DNA of 64,000 bases from CAUPWF01 sp963515125 (GTDB taxonomy: Bacteria; Bacillota; Clostridia; Lachnospirales; Lachnospiraceae), in NCBI GenBank assembly GCA_052116865.1, contig JBQKKG010000007.1, positions 159,697 through 223,696 on the forward strand. The letters are read 5' to 3'. Position numbers and translations under genes: made by a program. The stretch's first letter is position 1. Every line of letters starts with the position of its first letter. A model generated the notes under the pieces. The model did not search any database. It was not told where the DNA came from and saw nothing but the letters and a program-made list of their open reading frames with translations. Positions 51,530 to 60,935 of this stretch are shown piece after piece.

Positions 51530-54500
51530 ATGATAGATGGAACATCAGCAAAACAATTAAACTTTTCAGAAGTTACAGACACTGTATCTTCCTCTGTAAC
51601 CACCTTGGGATGGAAAAGATATAGTGTTGGGGCATCATCAGAAATTGATTACAACTACAGATTTGACCTTTACCAAAGAAGAAGAAAACTCTCTGATTTG
51701 GTGTCAAAAAATGGCGATATTTCAAAAAAATCGCCAAATGTGCTTGAAATCACAAGTTGTGAAAACACCAGTAAAATCAATAATTCAGAGACACTTTTAA
51801 GGATGGTGTCAAAAGACCCTATGGGAAACCCACAGAAAGATTTGACACCATCCCCAATTCTTCCAATAACCAGAGGTTCAGAAAACCTTCCTACGCTCTC
51901 TAGCTTTTCAAATTATCCATCACTTGCATCTACAAGAACTGGAAGTCCAGCTCTTGTAATTGCATTTGATAGTGAGTGGTACTACATGGTTGATAACGGT
52001 CAATCATACAGAAACATCCTCTCATGGCAGTTTTCTCTCATTGATGGTGAAGACCTTGTGGAATTTGTTTTTATCAGAAAGAGTGAAAAATACGGTCTCA
52101 GTCTTGAACTTGCAGTTGGAAGAATCCTCGACAGCTTAGCTATCGCACCCACAGACATTCGTCAGATTAGAAAATATGAATCCATCACTGGTAAAAACGA
52201 ATCGACTGGTGAATTAGAAACAACTCTCTTTGATACCAATGATGAAGCAATAAAAAATAGCATCCATTTCTTCCCTGATGGTAAGAAAGCTCGAACTAAA
52301 TATGATTGGTCTAATACTCAGCATATTCCAGTAATTCTCCTTTGTCATGCTGGCAAGGTTGATGTCTCTGGTTTTGACCAGCATAGAAAGTACAGCAAGG
52401 ATATTTTAAAGTTTTGTTCCGAGGTTCAAGGTGGTCTCATCAGCCTACAACCCACAAAGACTTATGCTCAAAGTGTGAATCCTAAATTTACAAGAAATCG
52501 CCATACTCACACTTATCCAATCAGCCTTCAATTAGCAGATACCATGTGTCATGCTCCAGCTGGCATGAAATCTCTGAAAGCTCTTGGAAAGACTGTCGGA
52601 TGGGAAAAGATACAACTTAATGAGGGCGATATTGAACACATGGACAGACTTCTTATGAATGACCCTTGTGCTTATTTTGAATATGCAGCCAATGATAGCA
52701 ACGTAACTCTTTTATACGAATCTGCTCTTTATGGCTACAATAACAAGCCACCAGTAACAGTTACATCTGCTACTGCGAACGTAATGAGAGGTGTAATGAT
52801 GGAATATCTTGGGTGTGATAACACTAAACATTTTAACCGAAAATACCGTGGACTTGAACCCGTAGGGCACGGACTTGTACCAAGAACCGACAGACCCGGC
52901 TATGTCGAAAGCACAAGCCTTGAACCAATATCAGACAAAGCTAATACCATTCAGTATTATGCTTCTCAGGCTTATCACGGTGGTTACAATGCCAGCTCCG
53001 ATATTGGTTATTTCTCTCAAACAACATTCGATTATGACCTTCAAAATGCTTATCCAACAGCAATGTGTCTTGTGTCTGATGTTGATTGGGAAAACCCTAT
53101 AAGAACTGAAATCATCAATCGGGAACTTACATTACAAGACTTCGTTGTTCCTATTATCGGTGGATACGCACCTCTCACAATGATGCTTGCTTATGTACGC
53201 TTTGAATTTCCTTTAGACGTTAAATACCCATGTATACCAATCAATGTTGAAGGGATTCCGACCTACCCAAGCACTTCTGATGGTATAGATGGCGTATACG
53301 CTTGCGGACCCGAATTATTCCTTGCTTTACAGCTTGGTGCAAAAATCTTTGTGGAAAGAGGCTATGTTCTTAACAGCATTATCAATCCTGATAACGGAAA
53401 AATGTCTTATTCACTTCAAACTGCTGTTAAACAGCTCGTAGAAGATAGAAACAGGGCTAAAGCAGAACACGGTAAGAAATCTCTGGAAGAATTGATTTTA
53501 AAGACAATGGTTAATAGTGGATATGGAAAAAATGCTCAAAATGTGGTTCAGAAATCTTCATGGACAGCTTACAAAGATGCTATGGAAGATTTGGGGTGTT
53601 CATCAATAACTAACCCCGTATCAGCTTGCATGATTACCTCCATTGTCCGTGCCGAACTCCTAGCCGCACAGAATCAGTGTAATAATCTTGGATATATGAC
53701 TTGTTCGGTCACGACCGATGGATTTATCTCTGATGTTCCTGAGAATACCCTTAAATCTCTTGATTTATATGGATTCAGACCTTTTATGGAACAGTTAAGA
53801 TTATTCCTCACTAATGGTAAAGATGCTGAGATATGGGAAATTAAGCACTGTCAGAATGACCTTGTAAATTTTACTACCCGTGGTAATGTCTCCCTTTATT
53901 GCAAGTCTAATCCAATGCTTTTTAACGGAAACGAATATGAAGGTGTATGTGCCCACAATAGCACTAAATCGGGTTATCCATCCGATTCTTACGAGGACAG
54001 ACTTTGGTTAATGACTCAGGTATTAAAGCGTACTGGAACAGTTGATTATCAGAACAGCGAATGGACTACCTTTAAAGAGCTTGTTCAGGGTAAAGAGTTC
54101 GTTGTAAAAGAAACCACAAAACATATTCGTATGGACTTCGATATGAAGCGTAAACCTGATAGAGACAGCTTTTATACGAGTACCATTATGATTGAGGGTG
54201 AGACTTACGAAATTGCCAACTTCACTACTGTTCCATTCAGAACAGTTGCTGAATTTAAAGAATATCGTCAGCGTAAAACTACAGTCTCTTGTCTTCGGAC
54301 TATGGATGATTGGAATATCTTTTGGTTCAAAACAGATGCAAAAAGTACCAATATCAAAGTTCGTGATATGGACTGGGCTATTCTCAATTCGTGCATCATG
54401 GGGCATAGAGCTGGCTTCTGGAATATTACAATGCTTAATGAGCTTCAAGGTAGCGAAAGAGATGAATGGATAAATTCTCATAACACTTCCACAAAAAAAT

Positions 54501-54604
54501 GGAAGGCTAACGACTGGAAAAATGCTGGTCGCAACTCTCGCCAAGCTAATATGCTTCCAAGAGAAATGCTCGAAGATAAACTTCAAGAGCTTATGAATTA
54601 TTAG
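51530..54604 (+). CDS. Family-B DNA polymerase (protein-primed/piPolB-like)
   Basis: The 1,024-residue protein carries the exonuclease I motif (AFDSEWYYM, Asp/Glu near 146-148) and the three polymerase motifs: A, DYDLQNAYPT (near 502); B, KTMVNSGYG (near 658); C, TTDGF (near 729). Motif B of this form (K-x3-NSxYG) and the 70-residue B-C gap are typical of the protein-primed branch of PolB. Pipolin polymerases (piPolB) belong to the same branch; no terminal-protein gene is seen nearby. Start ATG with TAGGAGGG upstream. The first ~140 residues are low in conserved features. It probably replicates the element. Confidence 0.85.
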   Translation: MIDGTSAKQLNFSEVTDTVSSSVTTLGWKRYSVGASSEIDYNYRFDLYQRRRKLSDLVSKNGDISKKSPNVLEITSCENTSKINNSETLLRMVSKDPMGNPQKDLTPSPILPITRGSENLPTLSSFSNYPSLASTRTGSPALVIAFDSEWYYMVDNGQSYRNILSWQFSLIDGEDLVEFVFIRKSEKYGLSLELAVGRILDSLAIAPTDIRQIRKYESITGKNESTGELETTLFDTNDEAIKNSIHFFPDGKKARTKYDWSNTQHIPVILLCHAGKVDVSGFDQHRKYSKDILKFCSEVQGGLISLQPTKTYAQSVNPKFTRNRHTHTYPISLQLADTMCHAPAGMKSLKALGKTVGWEKIQLNEGDIEHMDRLLMNDPCAYFEYAANDSNVTLLYESALYGYNNKPPVTVTSATANVMRGVMMEYLGCDNTKHFNRKYRGLEPVGHGLVPRTDRPGYVESTSLEPISDKANTIQYYASQAYHGGYNASSDIGYFSQTTFDYDLQNAYPTAMCLVSDVDWENPIRTEIINRELTLQDFVVPIIGGYAPLTMMLAYVRFEFPLDVKYPCIPINVEGIPTYPSTSDGIDGVYACGPELFLALQLGAKIFVERGYVLNSIINPDNGKMSYSLQTAVKQLVEDRNRAKAEHGKKSLEELILKTMVNSGYGKNAQNVVQKSSWTAYKDAMEDLGCSSITNPVSACMITSIVRAELLAAQNQCNNLGYMTCSVTTDGFISDVPENTLKSLDLYGFRPFMEQLRLFLTNGKDAEIWEIKHCQNDLVNFTTRGNVSLYCKSNPMLFNGNEYEGVCAHNSTKSGYPSDSYEDRLWLMTQVLKRTGTVDYQNSEWTTFKELVQGKEFVVKETTKHIRMDFDMKRKPDRDSFYTSTIMIEGETYEIANFTTVPFRTVAEFKEYRQRKTTVSCLRTMDDWNIFWFKTDAKSTNIKVRDMDWAILNSCIMGHRAGFWNITMLNELQGSERDEWINSHNTSTKKWKANDWKNAGRNSRQANMLPREMLEDKLQELMNY

Positions 54605-54692
54605 TAACTTCCTATGTGAAACACTTGTAAATGCTGTGCTTTACATAGGGTGCAACACACACTGTATCACTATATACAACGGAGGATTAACT

Positions 54693-55151
54693 ATGGATAC
54701 ACAATACAATAACAACAATTTTACAAACACTGCAACAGACAGTGTTACACCAAAAATGACAAAGGAAGAATTACAGCAGAAATCAGACAGAGAGCTTCTT
54801 TCTTTAGTCGAAAGTTCAAAAGGACACACTGGCAATGACTTTGGTGAGTATATGAATTGTGATTTTTCTTATTCGTATCTTACCACAGTTCTCAAGGACA
54901 GAGGTTATGAGAATGGGTGGCACAAAACTTCTGATGCACCTACAACAGCAATTAAACCTGTTACCATTCAAATGCGTAAATCTGATGATACTGTATCAAG
55001 ACAGTCCTATATGATTGATAAATCTGTAGCCGAAGAATGGAAGCAGTTCAATAAGAATGTTCCATATAAGACTGTCACACTCGGATATGCTTTGCGTAGA
55101 TTTATGGATGATTACAATTCCGGTCGTATCAAATTTGAGTTTGAAATATAA
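54693..55151 (+). CDS. Small protein, probable DNA-binding, unknown family
   Basis: The 152-residue protein starts at the ATG at 54693 with GGAGG upstream. It has an Asn/Thr-rich N-terminus, a middle helical part, and a C-terminal SYMIDKSVAEEWKQFNKNVP...YALRRFMDDYNSG segment that resembles ribbon-helix-helix-type or copy-control proteins. It follows the polymerase by about 90 bases and ends at a terminator, so it may regulate replication. No certain family. Confidence 0.65.
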   Translation: MDTQYNNNNFTNTATDSVTPKMTKEELQQKSDRELLSLVESSKGHTGNDFGEYMNCDFSYSYLTTVLKDRGYENGWHKTSDAPTTAIKPVTIQMRKSDDTVSRQSYMIDKSVAEEWKQFNKNVPYKTVTLGYALRRFMDDYNSGRIKFEFEI

Positions 55152-55198
55152 GCTTATCCTTGCTTATTGGTTTTCCGTCAGGATACTTCGATTACAAG

Positions 55199-55236
55199 GA
55201 CGGCAGAAGGTTATAAAACAACCTTCCGTCTTTCCT
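55199..55236 (+). terminator. Terminator after the polymerase operon
   Basis: GACGG-x3-AAGGTT pairs with AACCTTCCGTC (55199-55212, 55220-55230), followed by CTTTCCTTT. Confidence 0.7.
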
Positions 55237-55413
55237 TTCCATCTCCGTATCCTTCCCTCAAACCAGCTTATGTAACTCAATCCACTGCATCATTTAATGA
55301 CTTCTCCGCAAGGGAGAACCCATTAAATAATTCCGTTCCTTTCCTTCCATAAGCAAGACCACTAACCACTCCCATGAGTCTTCTGAATCCAGTGTAATAG
55401 TGTGGAGTTGTTA

Positions 55414-55494
55414 GGCAAGTTTCGCATTGTGGCAAGCCACAACGCACCACTACAGTAAAAAGCCTTTCGGCTTTTCACTTTCGTTAAACTTGCC
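55414..55494 (+). other. Three-way-junction structure before mobC (candidate oriT)
   Basis: An outer stem GGCAAGTTT/AAACTTGCC (55414-55422, 55486-55494) encloses two hairpins: TTGTGG-CAAG-CCACAA (55427-55442) and AAAAGCC-TTTC-GGCTTTT (55458-55475). It lies in a 590-base gene-free stretch upstream of mobC-mobA, the normal place for an oriT. The rest of 55237-55777 shows shorter repeats but no gene. Confidence 0.5.
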
Positions 55495-55777
55495 AGATGG
55501 GCTTTGCCCCCTTGGAACCCCCACGAAAGAGTTCCACTCTCTCGACACTAGGGCACACAAAATGTTTCCAGATATTACGAAAGGTTCACCGAACCTTCCT
55601 TCATATCTTCCACCATTTTGTTAATGGGCTTCTCGCCCCTTGCATCCCTCGGCAATGGTTTCACCCTTGCAACCTGAAATCATTTTATTACATACAGTGC
55701 ATCACTCTATGTAACAAATGATTTGTAATCCAATGTAACACATTATGTTTAATTTCTTATCAAAGGAGGTAACACAT

Positions 55778-56176
55778 ATGCTTGATAAAAAAGTAAAAAG
55801 AAAACGTAACAAAGCTGTCACTATCAGAATGAGTGATAGTGAATATGAAACTTTACAAGATAAAGTTGATGAATCTGGTTTGTCTCAGCAAGCCTATATC
55901 ATCAGTTCCATAAAAGGTTCAACCATAACATCATCTGATGAAATTGCTGTTCAAAAAGATATTAGTAAATCTTTTGCTGATTTGGTTAAACAGCTTCGTG
56001 GGCTTGCAACAAATATTAATCAGATGGCTCATGTCGCAAATGGTCAGGGTATTCTACCTACCACAACTGAACTTATAAAAGCCTCTGATGAAATTAGCCA
56101 CTATCGAAAGGAGTGTGAAGAATTATGGCTGTTAATAAGGTCGTCAATAAATCAACAAAATCGCACGGAGCGATGA
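55778..56176 (+). CDS. mobC: MobC-type mobilisation protein
   Basis: The 132-residue protein begins with a basic ribbon-helix-helix (KKVKRKRNKAVTIRMSDSEY) and has the MobC signature LRGLATNINQMAHVAN. MobC proteins bind oriT and help the relaxase open the strands. AAAGGAGGT precedes the ATG at 55778. It overlaps the relaxase start by 52 bases. Confidence 0.92.
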   Translation: MLDKKVKRKRNKAVTIRMSDSEYETLQDKVDESGLSQQAYIISSIKGSTITSSDEIAVQKDISKSFADLVKQLRGLATNINQMAHVANGQGILPTTTELIKASDEISHYRKECEELWLLIRSSINQQNRTER

Positions 56177-57351
56177 GAAATGTAATTGAATATGTTCTTC
56201 AAGACCAAAAGATTCATGAAGGGTATGTAGCCATTACGGGTCCTTATAATTCTGATACCCTTAACTGGGATAATGTCTATAATGCGTTTCTCGATGAAAA
56301 GCGTTTATGGAATAAGGACACAGGAAGAATGTATGCTCATAACATCATTAGTTTTCACAAGGATGAAAGCATTACTCCTGAACAGTGTCTTGAAATTGGT
56401 CAAGAATTTGTAGATAAATTCTTTCCAGACCACCAAAGTTTAATTGGGGTTCATCAGGACAAAGACCACCTTCATATTCATATCGTTACCAATTCTGTAT
56501 CCTATATTGATGGGTTAAAACTTCATCAGACAAAAAGAGTTTTGGAACACCAGAAAGAGTATACCAATAGTCTTTGTTTAGAAAGAGGACTTTCTATTAC
56601 AGAGAAAGGTAAGCATTTTGATGGTACAGCAATTGAAGAAGGTCAGGTTACTGCATGGAGTAAGGATAAATACAATCTATTCCAGCATGATGACAAAAAG
56701 AGTTATGTTGTAGATTGTGTAATAGCTGTCATTGAAGTTAAAGAAAACTGTTGTAGCAAAAATGATTTTATAAGAGATATGCAGGAAAGAGGATGGTCTG
56801 TCACATGGTCTGAAAGCAAGAAGCATATCACCTTCCAGAATGAAAATGGTGATAAAGTTCGTGACAGTAATCTCTCAAAAACATTCTCTTTGGATATTAC
56901 AAAGGAGGCATTATTAAATGAATTTGAAAGACAAAATGAAATCAGACTCGCAAGAGCCAAAGCTGATAGAGAGCGAGAAAGAGAAAAACAACTCGACAAG
57001 TATTACGCAGAAGTCGAATCCGCAATCAAAGGAACTGGTACTGTTGGAGAAACAATCGGAAGCACTGAGACAGGTGACCGAACAGAGAGACCAGTTACTG
57101 ATGGAAGGTCGGAAGGAAGACCAGACGAAGATACAACAGCTCTCGTCAGAGATATCAGAACTGAAATCAGCGATAACCAAACTCAGAACCGAACTGTCAT
57201 CGACACAGAAAATCAATCAGTCGCTAACGAAAAACAATCGGTTACTCTCGCAGAGCAACGACGAATTGAGGAACAGCAACGGATTGATGCTGAGAAACGA
57301 GCAGAAAGAGTTGCAAGAAAAGCTCACAGCCACTCAGGATATTCTCGTTAG
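56125..57351 (+). CDS. mobA: MOB-family relaxase
   Basis: The relaxase nicks oriT and pilots the strand. The 408-residue protein has a candidate catalytic Tyr23 in VIEYVLQD and the metal-binding three-His motif in HQDKDHLHIHIV (His110, His117, His119), typical of MOB-P relaxases in Firmicutes. The C-terminal ~140 residues are Arg/Glu/Gln-rich and low complexity, where a second gene (56918) uses another frame. Good Shine-Dalgarno AAAGGAG inside mobC. The nuclease core is intact. Confidence 0.92.
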   Translation: MAVNKVVNKSTKSHGAMRNVIEYVLQDQKIHEGYVAITGPYNSDTLNWDNVYNAFLDEKRLWNKDTGRMYAHNIISFHKDESITPEQCLEIGQEFVDKFFPDHQSLIGVHQDKDHLHIHIVTNSVSYIDGLKLHQTKRVLEHQKEYTNSLCLERGLSITEKGKHFDGTAIEEGQVTAWSKDKYNLFQHDDKKSYVVDCVIAVIEVKENCCSKNDFIRDMQERGWSVTWSESKKHITFQNENGDKVRDSNLSKTFSLDITKEALLNEFERQNEIRLARAKADREREREKQLDKYYAEVESAIKGTGTVGETIGSTETGDRTERPVTDGRSEGRPDEDTTALVRDIRTEISDNQTQNRTVIDTENQSVANEKQSVTLAEQRRIEEQQRIDAEKRAERVARKAHSHSGYSR

Positions 57352-58327
57352 CAATAAAAGGGAAGCTGAGACCCGAGAAGCCAACCTTATTGCAGACTGT
57401 AATCTGAAAGTTAGGACTGCTAATGAAAGAGCCAACGAAATAGAGAAGCGTTGTTTCAGAGATAATGATGAAGCTGCAAAAGCAAGAAAAGCTGGCGAAG
57501 CATTCAGGGATGAACACGAAAGGATTTTGAGAGAGCAAACAGAAGAAATTGACAAATTTGCTGAAAATAAAATAGCTACTACCATTGCTTCCTTAAAACA
57601 AGCCAAGGAGTTAGAAATCAAGCATATCCAAAGTAATTGTAAATCATCCATTCAGAAGCATAAAAAATATTATGCTTCTGAATATGTTGCGAAGGAAATG
57701 TGGCACGTTATAATTTTCATTTTTTGTATTGTCTGGCTTGCTATTCAGGCTATTTCATCCAATTACTTTAGAAATGAAGCTGTTGTATTTGGTAATTGGA
57801 TAAAGACCTATATGATTAATTCTTTTGATACTGTATCATTATGGGCTACTTCTTCGGCAACAATATCAGATGGGATTAACCATGAAATCGTTGCTAATAT
57901 CTTATACTGGGCTATTCTAATCATAGTCGGATTATTCAGTATACTGCTGTTTTATGGTGTTCCAGTTGTGGTTATCATGGGTGGCGGATTTATCTACCTG
58001 AGAAGTAATTTATTTGATAAAGCTAACAGATGGGTAATGATTGGTTCAGGCATATTTTTTGTAGCAATGTCATCAGAGATGTTCTATACTCCAAAAACAA
58101 ATCTATTGCTTTTATGGTTGCTTGTTCAGGTCGCTATACCACTGATTCGCTTTGTTATCATTCCATTGATAGGCTCTTTCTTTGATAAGTGGAATAGCAT
58201 GGACAGTGATGAACGAAGAAATGTAGGTTGTAATATTATGATGATTATTACTGTAATTGCAGGCTTCTTATTCTTAATATGGAGTATGCAGTCGTGTTCT
58301 GCGGACTTGGTTAAAATGTCACATTAA
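56918..58327 (+). CDS. Membrane coiled-coil protein overlapping mobA (MobB-like)
   Basis: The 469-residue protein starts inside mobA in another frame, with AAAGGAGG seven bases or so before the ATG at 56918. Residues 1-250 are charged coiled coil; the last 220 have about five hydrophobic segments and end in SCSADLVKMSH. The 434-base overlap with the relaxase, the ideal start signal and length argue for a true gene. In ColE1-type plasmids mobB also overlaps mobA and anchors the relaxosome to the membrane; a like role is inference. Confidence 0.85.
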   Translation: MNLKDKMKSDSQEPKLIESEKEKNNSTSITQKSNPQSKELVLLEKQSEALRQVTEQRDQLLMEGRKEDQTKIQQLSSEISELKSAITKLRTELSSTQKINQSLTKNNRLLSQSNDELRNSNGLMLRNEQKELQEKLTATQDILVSNKREAETREANLIADCNLKVRTANERANEIEKRCFRDNDEAAKARKAGEAFRDEHERILREQTEEIDKFAENKIATTIASLKQAKELEIKHIQSNCKSSIQKHKKYYASEYVAKEMWHVIIFIFCIVWLAIQAISSNYFRNEAVVFGNWIKTYMINSFDTVSLWATSSATISDGINHEIVANILYWAILIIVGLFSILLFYGVPVVVIMGGGFIYLRSNLFDKANRWVMIGSGIFFVAMSSEMFYTPKTNLLLLWLLVQVAIPLIRFVIIPLIGSFFDKWNSMDSDERRNVGCNIMMIITVIAGFLFLIWSMQSCSADLVKMSH

Positions 58328-58366
58328 GCCATTTCCGTAAATTTTAAGGAGAAAGTGAGAGATATT

Positions 58367-58564
58367 ATGAAAACAAAAATTATTTTCAAAAGCGAATTAG
58401 AGACTAAACCGCTTGCAAGTGCTATGGTTGATGTAACAGAACCATCCGATAATGAACCTGTTAGATTAAAGTTGATTGAATTATTGCAGAATGATGCAAT
58501 ATGGAAGGATTTTGGACAGGATGCTGACATTATAGAAATCGAATGTCAGTATAACGAGAATTGA
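58367..58564 (+). CDS. Small acidic protein, unknown function
   Basis: The 65-residue product (KTKIIFKSELETKPLASAMV, IEIECQYNEN at the end) follows the membrane protein by 39 bases. AAGGAG at 58346-58351 is either three bases before an in-frame GTG (58355) or 15 before this ATG, so the start is uncertain. It ends with UGA. Probably a real small gene of the mobilisable element. Confidence 0.55.
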   Translation: MKTKIIFKSELETKPLASAMVDVTEPSDNEPVRLKLIELLQNDAIWKDFGQDADIIEIECQYNEN

Positions 58565-58580
58565 AATACTGCTCCAGATG

Positions 58581-59186
58581 TTAGTGATAGGCATATTTAA
58601 GAATATAATCGTCATGTTTCTTAATTGATTCTATTGCCTGACCAACCTTTTTTCTGCAACCAAGCTTACCGCATATATTTGTTGCAATGCAGGTGTTACG
58701 ACTTATGTTGGTAAGCCATAAGCAGTTATTCGTTGCCACAATCCTTTTACCATTCTCAATACGTGCCTCTGTTCCATAAAGTTCATATTTTTCAGGTACA
58801 ATAAATCCCGAAATCCATCTCCCCATTCCATTTCCTAACCAAGCTTTATTGGCTTTGATTAAAGGGAATACTTCTTTGTAAGTAATACAGTTGATATTTC
58901 CTATCATCATAAACTGCTTATCAGTCTCTGTTACCCATAAAAGGAAATCTCTAAATAAAGAAAAAGGCGGGTTAGTAATTATAACATCTGCCTCATCACG
59001 GAGCTTTCGCACTTCATCTGAACGGAAGTCTCCATCGCCCTCTAAATATTCCCATTCCAAATCATCTAAATCAGTTACACCAGAATTATCTGTATCTCTT
59101 TTTAATACAAATATCTTACCTTTTGATACTGTTTTAGTAACATCGTATTTAGGATTGGTCTTTTCATTGAGTATTCCGGCTACTTT
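58581..59186 (-). pseudogene. EcoRI-type adenine methyltransferase, C-terminal part
   Basis: The fragment includes GDFRSDEVRKLRDEADVIITNPPFSLFRDFL (catalytic NPPF in the middle) and ends as expected for EcoRI-like N6-adenine methylases. Its 5' side is cut by the left end of an IS21-family element near 59187. The missing N-terminal part is at 61771-62042 on the far side of the IS, same strand. No matching nuclease gene is seen. Confidence 0.85.
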
Positions 59187-59372
59187 TGAGCCACCTGTCC
59201 GGGCTTTGAGAGCCACCTTTCCGGACTATGGAACCACTATTCCGGTAATCAGGAAACCATCATTCCGGTAGGGGAATTTACGATTCCGGATTTATGGAAA
59301 CCATTACATAGATTCCTTTATACTGTAGATATGCACCCTTTGGTGTAAATACAGATGAAGGAGGTCATAATC

Positions 59373-60935
59373 ATGACCAAATACCGCGAAATCATCAGAC
59401 TAAAAAGTCTGAACTTCAGCGAACGAAACATTGCACTTAGCTGCTGTGTTTCCAGAAATACTGTGTCAAAGATTCTTAAAAGGGCTGATGAGTTGAATAT
59501 CTCATGGCCACTTGATGAATCAATGACAGACAATTCCTTAGAGGATTTTATGTTTCCCAAGGACAAATCAGTTATGAATAAACGCATGCCTGAGTACGCC
59601 TATATCCGAAAGGAGTTGTTACGTAATGGTGTAAGCAAAAAGCTCTTGTGGAGTGAATACTTTGAGGATTGCCGTATGGCAGGTGAAGAGCCTCTTATGT
59701 ATTCTCAGTTCTGCTATTACATCCAGCAGGATGAGCAGAAACGCCGGGCTACCATGCATATCCCAAGGAATCCTGGTGAACAGGTTGAAGTTGACTGGGC
59801 AGGTGATCCTGCGCACATCATCGATCCTGACACGGGTGAGATCACCGATGTATGGATTTTTGTAGGCGTCATGACTTACAGCATGTATGGTTACGTGAAA
59901 GCATTCATCAATGAAAAACAGAAAGCATGGATTACTGCTCATGTCCATATGTATGAATACTTCGGTGGTGTTGCGAAGATTCTTGTGCCAGATAACTGTA
60001 CTACGGCTGTGAATCATCAGCGAAGTGACTGGTATACCCCAGCACTGAATACCACCTATCATGAGATGGCAGAACACTATGGGACTGCCATTATCCCAGC
60101 AAGAGTTCGTAAACCCAAGGATAAACCAACTGCAGAAGGAACGGTAAATAATGTATCCACATGGATAACAGCCGCTCTTCGTAATAAACAGTTCTTCTCA
60201 CTGGCAGAATTAAATGCTGCAATAAAGGAGAAGCTTGAACAGTTCAACACGAATGCCTTTCAGAAAAAAGAAGGTAGCAGACGTAGTTTATTTCTTGGGG
60301 AAGAAATGCCATTACTGGCGTCATTGCCTGCTACCCGCTTTGAACTTTGTGACTGGAAAACAGTCACTGTTCAGTTCAACTATCACATCGCAGTAGACAA
60401 GATGTACTACTCCGTGCCCTTTCAGTATATCAGAAACATAGTCGATGTGCGTATAACAGAAACAACGATAGAAATATTTATCAAGCACAATCGGATTGCC
60501 TCACACAGACATCTTTATGGACGCCCAGGCCAATATTCAACAATTACAGAACACATGCCTGAAGAACACCAGAAATATCTGGAATGGAATGGTGAACGCT
60601 TTCGTAAATGGGCAGATCAGATTGGACCAAACACAAATGAAGTTGTAGATAGCCTGCTTACCTCGGGCAGAGTGGAACAGCAATCCTATAGAAGCTGCAT
60701 GGGATTGTTGAAACTGGCTGAAAAATATTCACCAGTTAAGTTAGAAGCCGCATGCAAAAAGGCTCTCACCTATTCCGGTTCACCCAGCTATAAAAGTATC
60801 AAGAATCTACTGGTCACGCTGAAGGAGGAAGAACTTCAAAAGCCAGAGGCCGAAGGTAAAAATAATCCATACGGCATCACACGTGGAGCCAGATACTATG
60901 CTGACAAATCAGCAGGAGGTAAGCACAATGATTAA
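59373..60935 (+). CDS. istA: IS21-family transposase IstA
   Basis: The 520-residue transposase has an N-terminal helix-turn-helix (ERNIALSCCVSRNTVSKILKR) and a DDE core: Asp in VEVDWAGDP, Asp in LVPDNC, Glu in TAEGTV, all present. The start ATG at 59373 has AAGGAGGT upstream. It overlaps istB by 8 bases. The gene is intact, so the IS may be active. Confidence 0.95.
   Translation: MTKYREIIRLKSLNFSERNIALSCCVSRNTVSKILKRADELNISWPLDESMTDNSLEDFMFPKDKSVMNKRMPEYAYIRKELLRNGVSKKLLWSEYFEDCRMAGEEPLMYSQFCYYIQQDEQKRRATMHIPRNPGEQVEVDWAGDPAHIIDPDTGEITDVWIFVGVMTYSMYGYVKAFINEKQKAWITAHVHMYEYFGGVAKILVPDNCTTAVNHQRSDWYTPALNTTYHEMAEHYGTAIIPARVRKPKDKPTAEGTVNNVSTWITAALRNKQFFSLAELNAAIKEKLEQFNTNAFQKKEGSRRSLFLGEEMPLLASLPATRFELCDWKTVTVQFNYHIAVDKMYYSVPFQYIRNIVDVRITETTIEIFIKHNRIASHRHLYGRPGQYSTITEHMPEEHQKYLEWNGERFRKWADQIGPNTNEVVDSLLTSGRVEQQSYRSCMGLLKLAEKYSPVKLEAACKKALTYSGSPSYKSIKNLLVTLKEEELQKPEAEGKNNPYGITRGARYYADKSAGGKHND

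Larger units (their letters stand above)
51397..58580. mobile_element. Mobilisable element with family-B DNA polymerase
   Basis: The left border is set by the break in tadA. Plus-strand genes encode PolB, a small DNA-binding-type protein, MobC, a MOB relaxase, an overlapping membrane coiled-coil protein and a small protein. There is no integrase in sight, so the element is either an integrated plasmid or has lost its recombinase. The right border is uncertain; a split methylase gene and an IS follow. Confidence 0.6.

Noticed and set aside
54023..54586. 187-residue frame antisense to the polymerase
   Set aside because: It lies wholly within the coding region of a conserved polymerase and shows no start signal.
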